NCBI RefSeq assembly: GCF_964340395.1 | Contig: NC_135562.1 | Location: forward strand, 7,443,634 to 7,507,633 | DNA: 64,000 nt | Reading direction: 5' to 3' | From: Glandiceps talaboti | Taxonomy: Eukaryota; Hemichordata; Enteropneusta; Spengelidae | Shown here: positions 56,854 through 64,000 of the stretch, piece after piece | Numbering within the stretch: the first letter of the stretch is position 1 | Layout of the letters: every line of letters begins with the position of its first letter | Notes under the pieces: generated by a model | The model's input: the letters and a program-made list of their open reading frames with translations, nothing else | What the model was told of the DNA's origin: nothing | Databases searched by the model: none | Program-made: the position numbers and the translations under genes

Positions 56854-59800
56854 AATTATAAAGTCATGATTATCAATTTTGCTGATTCATAGAGCAGTCG
56901 CTCGATTCACACATGCTCATCTCTGCGTCCCATGCTAATCAAACTTTGTAATTACCTAAGGATATTCAAACAAACTTTGTCTCCGAGTGTAGATTTTCAT
57001 AATTTATGAAAGACTCCCCTCCCACCCCCACCCCACCCCCACCTCCCAAGGGAACGTAGTGTGTGTAGTACATGGGACGACTAAGAGCTGTTCGCAGAAC
57101 GACAAATCGTGTATGTCAAACTAAAAGCGTTTTATACGCACGTGCGTATCGGACGACAGTTCAACTTTAAGTAAGAGAAGACAAAATGCTTATGCATACA
57201 AATATGATTGAGATCATAAACAGGATGTACGACTGATCAAAATATTAACCCAGACAACGTATGGTTATGCTTACCAGATCTGGTCCACTTTTAGGGTAAT
57301 AGGTCATTCTGATATTAGTGCCAGCTATGGAGGTTAATATCTCTTCGTCTCTCATATCACTTGTGGTTAATAAGCCTTGAACAACGTGGGACTCAATACT
57401 GGTTCTCAAGCTGTCAAGTCCTCCATCGTTTTCTACAAGTGTGTTGACCACGTCCTATTGTATTAAAAAGGGGAAAAGGGGTATTCTCTCCTGTAATGAC
57501 AGTCGATTCCTTTTACGTGCATTGATGAATATGTCTCCAACAACTTAAAGTGACCAGATGGATTGATGAGGATTGACTATTTATTTTAGATTTCTTAATT
57601 CATAAAACAATGTTATCATGGCTTCCTACTTGCAAAATCAAAGTGAAGCAACATAGACCAAGTCTGTGTTTGTAACTCAAAAATAGCAAAAATTAAAAAA
57701 TGTGTGAAAATGTTGTTATTGTACGCACAATTTACAATAGTACACGCACATTTTACATGCACATTGATTAATCTTTTGCCATCCAACATAAATACTCAAT
57801 CCTCATCCATATGGCCGCTTTGAAAGATGATTATGATATGTTTGTGTTTACATGCAAGTTATATAACTTTACATTTTGCTGGTCGAAGAAGTACAAGCTT
57901 AGTAAACAAGGGAGTTCAAGATGCTGTTTTAATTACTTAATTACCATAGATGTTCATGACGTTTATATTCGTAGATACGTTGAGGTAGTATATGTACTAA
58001 TTAAACAAAATATTCAGTTTCGATATACTGATTGTACTGATCATGATATTATGGTAATTTGGCCATGAATAAAATTGAATCACTTAGTTTAGAAACGCAA
58101 ATAATGTGTACTACGTCATACATACATACATACATACATACATACATACATACATACATACATACATACATACGAGTGCTTACACAAGCGGACCAACGTC
58201 TGGATCGTTCAAAACTAGTAAAACTTAATGGTCTATTTTCTGCTCACCAATTGACTTTCCGTCATAGCTTCATTGATGGGTGCGAAAATGGTGTAGTTAT
58301 TACCATCATCCAATTTACGTTGAACACTTGTGACGTCAAAAAGAGCGGCATAATCTGTCACTCCGACAGATATCAGGGTGTCGTCCAGGGCTTGAAGATC
58401 ATACTCTGTGTGTAGATACAGATACAGACAGACAAGAAGCTAAGTTACGAAGAAAACGTTCGCATGGTAACTTGCATCACATATTTTATCGTGCACGTGA
58501 CCCATGTATTCCAGACAGAGTAAGATAGAGTATACTAGCACTGCAAAGACAACCGTACGGACATAACCAGAGAGAAAAATAGTGAGGCAACAGAAAATTA
58601 ATCACATGATTTTTTCGTTTTCATTTACATTTACGTTTCCATGTTAAGTGGGAAATGGAAATACAGTTTTTTCCTGTTGCGAAGATGGTAGCATTTGACA
58701 GCCAATTATTTCACGGTTAATATATGTGCCATGTTTTCTTTGTAGTGGTGACGTACAACATATTTTGGACTTTTTTAAATGGTCATCATTTGGAGTATGA
58801 TCTGCATTTACAATAGAAATCATTTTATACATACTAATTGGACATCCGGAATCTCCTCGCTCTCGTCCGTAGCCATGGCAACACTGATGTGTAACTTCGG
58901 TTGTCATGAGCCCACCTTCGTTATTTAACCTATGTATTTTGGGAAGGAAAGTGCCGAAATATGGTTAGACATATTTGGTAGAATTATATTAAAATAATAT
59001 AATGATTAGATGTCATTCCCCAACATTTTTCTCCGTTCAGCCAAGGAAAATACGAGTGACCGAAGGGGTCTTTGTCACTACGAGTCGCTAGGCGAGTGGA
59101 GACAACCCTTAGGTCACGAGTATTTTCCGCCTGAATGAAGACCGAGAAATATTGGAGTGTAACATAATTATGCCAGTGCCAGTAATATCAAAAGGGAAAG
59201 TAATGGCAATTTTGAACGTTTTGACTCATATTTCGAACACAGCAAAACCAGTGACGTAGACACGCGTTGTTGTGACGTAGAACGACCAGACTATATATTC
59301 TTTCTTTTTTTTCAACTTGGCTCGTGCAAGGTATAATTTTTATAAAATAAGAACTCAAGAAGATTTCATCATTCTCAGTAAACCAAGATAATCGTAATAC
59401 GATTTTAGATTTTTACTAACAAAGATACCAACAATCTGCATCTCTCATAATGTTGTCATATAGATGAAAAATATGTAATTATCACGGATTTTTGATTGAT
59501 AAAACACACTTTACGATATGTTCTACTTGAATTAGACATTCAACAATCACGTCCGTGTGTCTAACTCATTAATTGCAATAAAATTACGGGAACTAAACAA
59601 GAAGTACAAACAATCTGCTGTGGTACGAACGGGAAGTGAGACTGTAACGACAGTGAGTAATTATAAATACAACTCAAGCAATCAGTGACACTCATAATCC
59701 CAAGTAAACACAAGCAAAAAATAAATATATTTATGGATCGATGTTTTGAATAGATGAGGAAGCAACAGGTGCATACACAGACTGGGCGGTACTGTACTTC

Positions 59801-60514
59801 TGTTTACCCAGTTTGTTTACATAAATCACTTCCTAACATACACTGTTAAACTCTTCATGCTTTTTGTTACAAACTAGGACTCTGTTATTTCCTAGAAAAA
59901 TGCAATAAAGTTGTTTTATTAAAATTCAATAGTGATTTCTCCTCCATATGGTCACTTTATCATTCCGATTAATTTGCAATCGTTACAGTTCTCGTTATAA
60001 CTGATATTTAAAACAACATAGGGATTAATTTTACCTACTTGTGTGTACATCTCCTGAAATGCTCTTCGTAGTCATGGCAATATGAATGCCAGGATCGCCT
60101 TAAAATCATCCTCCGGTGTCGACGTTGTCTGGGGTATTGTCCGGGTCCAAAAAATGATGGCATGGAGGAAAAGAAGTCATCGGAGTCTTGCCATAGATTT
60201 TCAAATTCAGAAGTGAAGTTTCCTCTACGTGTTACACAGATGTTTGGTCTGCAAATGAAAAGATAAACAGATGTAGGAAAAGGTGTTAAATGGAAAATGT
60301 TTTCATATTATTACCGTTGATAGATTTCTTTTTGTATAGCAGGGCAGATCTATACAGGGCGGAAGTCCCGAATACCTTATAATGACCATGGGATGCCAAG
60401 GTCAGAAAGAAAAATAAATGAGAATCGAGCAAACAAAGAGGCACACATACTTGCATAGATGTATGCATTCACACACACAAACACACCAACACACACACAG
60501 ACAGACAGACACAC

Positions 60515-60552
<38 letters not shown>

Positions 60553-61516
60553 GAGCACGCATGCTATACATACATACATACATACATACATACATACATA
60601 CATACATACATACATACATACATACATGCATGCATGCATGCATACATACATACACACACACACATACATACATACATACATACATACATACATACATACA
60701 TACATACATACATGTGGTGTCCTCCAAAGTGTCGCCATGTTATAATTAAAGTACATTGAGCTATAATATAAATAGTTTATAACACTCAAGTTATGCAGAT
60801 CGATGTCGTGGCATTGCTTTCGCGTAGTTCGTATAAAATAGTAATATCACTTTAATCTTGCAAATATCTCATACATTTCTGTTACCCCGATAGTGCACCG
60901 GCTATCGAAAAAATACCAACAGAAAAGGATGTGACGACATACAGAAAAATGAAAATAAATCTGAACAATCATTTTGGAATGCGGTTTCCCCATAAAAAAA
61001 GTTATACCAATCCCTGACATGATCTAGAGTCTGTGCATTTACATGTAGTGCTAACGATCATTTAGTTTATATCTATATAGACGAGAGGTCAAATAGATTG
61101 CATTTATTGAAAGAAAGAAATTATAAAATAGTTTTTACATTTGGGAGAAATCGCTTCCTCAGAGCAAATTTAAATTTGACATGTTCGCTTTTGCTTCCAA
61201 TTTAAAATACAAATACTGTCGTATTCGGGTTACCTTTCACAGAGCGTTGCACTGCATATTGGTAATGTCATTATTTAGTAATTCACTGGTCTCCATTCAT
61301 TCCGCTATAGATACTACAACGTTCAAAGTACAAAATCATGCCCGTGGGTCATCTCTAGACTTACCCTTGCCACCACGGCCCATGTCTCCAAGCCCTCCGT
61401 CCACCATAACCGTATTGCCGGGACAAATGATACTCTCGCTCTTGGGGTTGAGCGCCAACAAGTCCGACAAAAAATATCACGGTTGCGATGAGAGTTAACG
61501 TTAGTAGAGACTTCAT
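50208..61516 (-). CDS. TGFBI-like: Secreted EMI plus four-FAS1-domain matrix protein, TGFBI/periostin-like (13 exons, 718 aa)
   Basis: Complement join of exons 61365-61516, 60039-60248, 58835-58929, 58248-58405, 57275-57454, 56150-56300, 55249-55386, 53884-54096, 53435-53559, 52733-52903, 51911-52039, 50596-50833 and 50208-50404. The phases join without a stop, giving 2157 nt. Layout: signal peptide 1-22; EMI domain about 52-153 (Cys55, 108, 118, 137, 138, 150); FAS1 domains about 160-296, 298-432, 433-580 and 582-718. Each FAS1 has a first-box TxFAP motif (TIFAPINEA, TLFAPTDGA, TIFAPTDKA, TIFAPTNEA) and a second-box NGVIH-type motif. Family members bind collagen and integrins in extracellular matrix. 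Odd points: RGDS at 145-148 inside EMI, a long basic insertion before Cys108, and no tail after the last FAS1. Confidence 0.93.
50596..50833 (-). CDS. TGFBI-like: FAS1 gene exon 12: FAS1 domain 4, first part
   Basis: Encodes VIIPPSGNILEILKADISYS, GALTIFAPTNEAFEAL and LRDILSYHISE. Acceptor CTTCCAG, donor GTAATC, phase 1. Confidence 0.9.
50834..51910 (-). other. Intron 11, with a hairpin at 51489-51554
   Basis: GGAGAAGGAAGT pairs with ACTTCCTTCTGC around a 12-nt loop, with outer CCAGG and CTTG blocks adding pairs. The 200 bp that follow look less AT-rich than the rest of the intron and hold a short plus-strand frame, which I do not consider a gene. Confidence 0.4.
51911..52039 (-). CDS. TGFBI-like: FAS1 gene exon 11: FAS1 domain 3, end
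   Basis: Encodes ECIPIVETKI, then CTVDVRGCNGIIHTVDK. The second box reads GCNGIIH instead of the usual ATNGVIH. Three cysteines are within this short exon. Acceptor CTGCAG, donor GTAACA, phase 0. Confidence 0.85.
52733..52903 (-). CDS. TGFBI-like: FAS1 gene exon 10: FAS1 domain 3, middle
   Basis: Encodes NLPEDVAQSF, VLRQVLLHHVVPETL and LDGTTLRISSCSR. Acceptor TTCTTAAG, donor GTAAGA, phase 0. Confidence 0.87.
53435..53559 (-). CDS. TGFBI-like: FAS1 gene exon 9: FAS1 domain 3, first box
   Basis: Encodes LGLPDLLDGELRELVEDADL, then NATIFAPTDKAIE. Sequon NAT present. Acceptor CCACTAG, donor GTAAAA, phase 0. Confidence 0.87.
53884..54096 (-). CDS. TGFBI-like: FAS1 gene exon 8: FAS1 domain 2, second part
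   Basis: Encodes LIENHLVPHTIC, then AMDIIATNGVIHVIDEVIVP. Acceptor AAAAAG/CT is weak but is the one that keeps frame; TTGATAG ten bases inside would create a stop at the join. Donor GTAAGT, phase 1. Confidence 0.8.
54735..55070 (+). mobile_element. ACTCGTATTTTCC foldback MITE, copy X, in intron 7
   Basis: The terminal part 54951-55063 folds on itself (CTTCATTCAGC...ACTCGTGAC against GTCACTCGTATTTTCCTTGG and CTGAACGAAG). The rest (TGCTGTGTTCGAAATATGAG, TCAAAATG, CACTTTCCC) matches 59020-59365 in reverse orientation. Confidence 0.65.
55249..55386 (-). CDS. TGFBI-like: FAS1 gene exon 7: FAS1 domain 2, first box
   Basis: Encodes ALSKAQFADELNKRTQLTLF then APTDGAFEKMDQELL. Acceptor CTTTAG. I place the donor at GTAAGT (phase 1); using GTGTAA two bases upstream would break the frame. 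Confidence 0.85.
56150..56300 (-). CDS. TGFBI-like: FAS1 gene exon 6: end of FAS1-1, start of FAS1-2
   Basis: Encodes LVTANCARVV, NQFATNGVIHTVDKMI (second box) and then TISEIIETDPRFTVLRT, the first helix of the next domain. Donor GTATTA, phase 1. Confidence 0.88.
56325..56442. repeat. Compound trinucleotide array (GAA)(GAT)(GAC)(GGT)
   Basis: Within intron 5 the repeat passes through GAA, GAT, GAC and GGT blocks in order with no change of register. Its frames give poly-Asp or poly-His but lie outside the exon chain. Confidence 0.95.
56746..56853. repeat. Symmetric trinucleotide array (CAA)(CGA)(CAA)
   Basis: Second array of the same intron: CAA units, then CGA units with one GATGAC interruption, then CAA units again. 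Confidence 0.95.
57275..57454 (-). CDS. TGFBI-like: FAS1 gene exon 5: FAS1 domain 1, middle
   Basis: Residues 206-265, acceptor ACAATAG, donor GTAAGC, phase 0. Encodes SIESHVVQGLLTTSDM, the helix and loop preceding the second FAS1 box. Confidence 0.85.
57570..57830. repeat. Decayed foldback MITE in intron 4
   Basis: TTATCATGGCTTCCTACTT, AAAGTGAAGCAACATAGACC and TTTGTAACTC match the left arm of 35336-35690. The right end AAATACTCAATCCTCATCCA and TATGG pairs weakly with its start. Confidence 0.6.
58117..58173. repeat. (CATA)n microsatellite in intron 4
   Basis: A perfect CATA run located about 75 bp downstream of exon 4 in gene orientation. Confidence 0.95.
58248..58405 (-). CDS. TGFBI-like: FAS1 gene exon 4: FAS1 domain 1, first part
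   Basis: Residues 153-205. Acceptor CACACAG, donor GTGAGC, phase 0. Contains DDGNNYTIFAPINEAM, the first conserved FAS1 box. Confidence 0.88.
58835..58929 (-). CDS. TGFBI-like: FAS1 gene exon 3: EMI domain, second part with RGDS
   Basis: Acceptor ACATAG at 58930-58931, donor GTATGT, phase 1. I chose this acceptor because it is the one that keeps frame with exon 2. Encodes LNNEGGLMTTEVTHQCCHGY then GRERGDSGCPI. The CCHGY...GCP pattern is the end of an EMI domain. Confidence 0.85.
59020..59365 (-). mobile_element. ACTCGTATTTTCC foldback MITE, copy Y, in intron 2
   Basis: The inverse-oriented relative of 54735-55070. The foldback part is 59025-59145 with arms AAGGAAAATACGAGTGACC and GGTCACGAGTATTTTCC. 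Internal CTCATATTTCGAACACAGCA matches copy X. Confidence 0.65.
60039..60248 (-). CDS. TGFBI-like: FAS1 gene exon 2: EMI domain, first part with basic insertion
   Basis: Acceptor TTTGCAG, donor GTAGGT, phase 2. GPNICV matches the start of the vertebrate TGFBI EMI domain. Cys55 and Cys108 are separated by 52 residues, including FFSSMPSFFGPGQYPRQRRH, much more than in TGFBI. Contains a glycosylation sequon NFT at 61-63. Confidence 0.88.
60468..60713. repeat. (AC)n and (CATA)n microsatellite cluster in intron 1
   Basis: AC-rich sequence with CG interruptions, followed by CATA runs broken by CATG and ACAC. Frames on both strands are artefacts. Confidence 0.95.
61365..61516 (-). CDS. TGFBI-like: FAS1 gene exon 1: start and signal peptide
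   Basis: ATG at 61516-61514. MKSLLTLTLIATVIFFVGLV then GA/Q gives a classic signal peptide with likely cleavage after Ala22. The rest is a basic, aromatic segment (RQYGYGGRRAWRHGPWWQ). Donor GTAAGT, phase 2. Confidence 0.88.
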
Positions 61517-62260
61517 CACTGATGTGTGGTTGGCTCTAGACTGATGCTACTTGAAAGGTCAGCTACCTTGTGAGTATATGACAATAGATGAATATCGCTA
61601 CATATCTATGGTTCGCATATCTTCCTGTTTACTGAGCTATTTAAATTAACCTCAAAATGTGATCGGGCAACTGTTCCTGAGATCATCTACGAATAACAAA
61701 TATTGTATTGTTTTAGTGCTTGGTCAGGGTTCATATATATATATTCTTTACTAGGGTCACTTTCCGGTGAATTGCGATTGAAAATGCACTCACAAAAGTT
61801 GACAGAGGTTGACTTAACAGTTTCCACACGACCGACAGACTGCTGTTTGCCGATAAGATAAGGTCAGAGATAAACTCAACTGACCTCAAAGTTAATCTTA
61901 TGAAAGTTTATCATATAAGATTTCGTAACCAGTATCATGGACCTGTCTGTGTCCCAATCCAACTTTATTTCACCTTTTAATAAATAAACCAACCAAGTTG
62001 AAAGTAAATCATAGCGAAATTTAATGTCATTTCTAAGGATGATGTTAATGCTCACAGATTGGGAAATGACAAAATCGCGTTTATCGAGTAAAAATCTTCG
62101 TTTACGACTAGCTACCAAACAGATCTCGGACGTCAATAAACATGAACACAGTGAGAGATATCAATGTCAAAACACAGTTTTTTGGTTGTAAAACTGTTAT
62201 GAATTTCCTTTCGGGATGTGTTGGATGCCAGACATGTAATCTGCGGTTAACTTGTTCTTG
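61517..62260 (-). promoter_or_regulatory. Upstream flank of FAS1 gene; possible TATA element
   Basis: The minus strand contains a TATATATATGAACC stretch at about 61731-61745, roughly 215-230 nt before the start codon, which could be a TATA box. No other promoter motif is convincing. I see no exon here. Confidence 0.25.
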
Positions 62261-62580
62261 TAGAGGCTACTGTTACGTAAGTTTTACCACAGACAAGTAT
62301 AGATCTTATATTAGTTGTCTGTGGTATTACGTATACATTAATGTTACAGGCTTGCTTCTTACAGCAATGTTACAGCACTGTAGCATTGCTCTAATATGAC
62401 TGTTGGCGCTGACCACTAGTTACATGACTGTTGTTACGGTGTTCGACATGGTTGTTACAGTGATGTAACATTGTTGTAACAGCGATGTAAGAACAGACCA
62501 GTACATGACTCCATCGTAACATTTATGTTCAGCAGCGCTGTAACAGCACGGTTACAGGAATATTACATGACTGCTAGACT
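62260..62580. repeat. Hairpin plus GTTACA/TGTAAC-rich degenerate repeat
   Basis: TACGTAAGTTTTACCACAGA and CAAG (62273 onward) pair with TTGTCTGTGGTATTACGTA (ending 62333). After that, GTTACAG and TGTAACA blocks alternate on both orientations to 62560, giving repeated pairing possibilities. Confidence 0.6.
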
Positions 62581-64000
62581 TTAGAAGTGATGTCTTTGGG
62601 AGGTCAACGGCATGTTGCTCTATGGAGTGTGCACGTGACCTCAAAGTCACTGTGTGTGATGGTGATAAAGTGTCTGGCTCGCTAAACTTAGAAATACAGT
62701 GAGTGAAAATAACTTTACAAAAGTTCATTCTGGACATTGTCGCAAACTACTGTCCTCCTTGATTGTTTCGTTGCATCAGCGGAAAATATTATCTGACTTG
62801 TGAGAATAGAATTCTTGACAGTGTATTTGAACTCCTATGAACAATATGAACCGACATTTAGTGTCAAACATTCCCCACGCACACTTCATGATATGCAATG
62901 TTCCAAAGGAAAAACACGTGCGGTATAACACTGATAGTTCAATGGGAACTATTAAGGCAACTTCCGGTATTGTTGCCTATCGGGTATTATGGCCCAATCT
63001 GGCATATGTGAACTAAGCTTATACCTGAAATAAACAAGGGGGAAATCCGACTTTCTATATTCTGAGAAATTTTTCGTTAAAATCTCAGCGCCGTGCCCTT
63101 TCTCATATGAATTAAACGTTATGTGCAAAGTATAACTTTTTTGAAATCAATAATTTAGTAGTTTAGTGATATTTTATTGTTGTGTAGTTACCGTGATTGT
63201 ATCTGTATATCATTGACCATAAATTATGTTCTTGTACGACGTAATTTCGTGTCAAATAAAATATACTCTAATCTACTCTACACATGTAGTGTGTTTGAAA
63301 TTATAAATAGGATGCTAGTATTTTGAGTGGGGACGGTTGGCAGTTAATTATGTTTCCTACTAGGCCGTTATCTTCAGCACTCTGTTGTTTTCCGTACATA
63401 CAACCTTCACTTCCGATACAACAAAACGATATATTATATTTTGAAAGCTGCTACCGACATAATGCTGACGTGTCTTTGGTGCAGGGATATGCATCTTGCG
63501 TGATGGTAGGATTAATGCGATCGATTTTCCATACACAACCCACACTAGGAATGTTGACTCCAACCGAAAACGTGAACACATCGTAGATGAAGACGTACAG
63601 TTTCCTGTAGGTACTAATGCGGGGGCGGGGGGGGGGGGTGATAATAAAAGAGACAAACATTTAATTATTTATTTTATTATTATTTATTTATCTATTAATT
63701 TATTTATTAATTTATTTATATTATTTATCTATTTGTTTATTTCGTCGCTTTGTTTTGTTTCGAAACAGTTTTAGCCGAAAGACCAGTCTTCCAACTCTTC
63801 GAAAGAAAATATGTAAACATCAAGCGAACGTACCTATATACTGAGAACAAAGACACATAATTATTGAAAAACGATTGAAAACGTTGCTTTTTGATGCTGT
63901 AAAACTATTGTATAGAATTTAGAGTGGCTGGAGTTCGATAAGGTGTCGCATTGATCACTAGATTCCAACACAAAGTCTCCAAAACATGGTAACGACAAGA
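62581..64000. other. No gene recognised; ATTT-rich run at 63660-63742
   Basis: AT-rich flank with a G run near 63629 and ATTT/ATTA simple sequence after it. No coding exon or RNA gene is supported. Confidence 0.4.

Overview
This window is nuclear DNA from an animal, most likely a marine invertebrate. Reasons: protein-coding genes broken by many GT-AG introns, AT-rich intergenic DNA, abundant microsatellites, tRNA-derived SINEs, non-LTR retrotransposon fragments and foldback (MITE-like) elements. The species cannot be named from the sequence alone. A TGFBI/periostin-type gene (EMI domain plus four FAS1 domains) together with a neurocalcin/hippocalcin-type calcium sensor fits an invertebrate deuterostome or a lophotrochozoan, but that is inference.

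Layout. From 1 to about 22.2 kb there is no coding gene I can support, only repeats: foldbacks, a hAT-like MITE, SINEs, a LINE relic, long degenerate tandem arrays and one possible 5' UTR exon at 9429-9609. Then come two tandem plus-strand copies of a neuronal calcium sensor gene. Copy 1 has coding exons 22336-22444, 27924-28192 and 30643-30849 (194 aa). Copy 2 has coding exons 43826-43934, 45012-45280 and 47244-47441 (191 aa). The copies share all splice sites, an identical 79-nt piece of 5' UTR and much of their introns and flanks. They are the two halves of a segmental duplication, about 7.6-37.0 kb and 39.8-49.7 kb. Copy 1 is roughly three times longer because its introns and 3' flank hold extra repeat-rich DNA. 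Between the copies lies a 21-bp minisatellite into whose end a 5'-truncated LINE (37213-39501) has inserted, flanked by a perfect 15-bp target-site duplication and still with an open reverse-transcriptase frame.

From 61516 down to 50208, on the minus strand, is a complete 13-exon gene for a secreted matrix protein of 718 aa: signal peptide, EMI domain, four FAS1 domains. It resembles vertebrate TGFBI and periostin but has an RGDS tetrapeptide inside the EMI domain, a long basic insertion between the first two EMI cysteines with a furin-like RQRR site, and no C-terminal tail. Its introns carry compound trinucleotide arrays and foldback elements. A candidate polyadenylation signal lies at 49916-49921, so this gene converges tail-to-tail on calcium sensor copy 2. 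From 61.5 kb to the end I see only the upstream flank, with a hairpin near 62.3 kb and simple repeats.

The genes do not form an obvious pathway: two are myristoylated intracellular calcium sensors and one is extracellular matrix. The most interesting material is the divergence of the tandem sensors in their EF-hands while the 5' UTR is frozen, the unusual EMI domain, and several repeat families carrying defined internal structure (paired POU octamers, palindrome-cored arrays, a conserved LINE 3' stem-loop).
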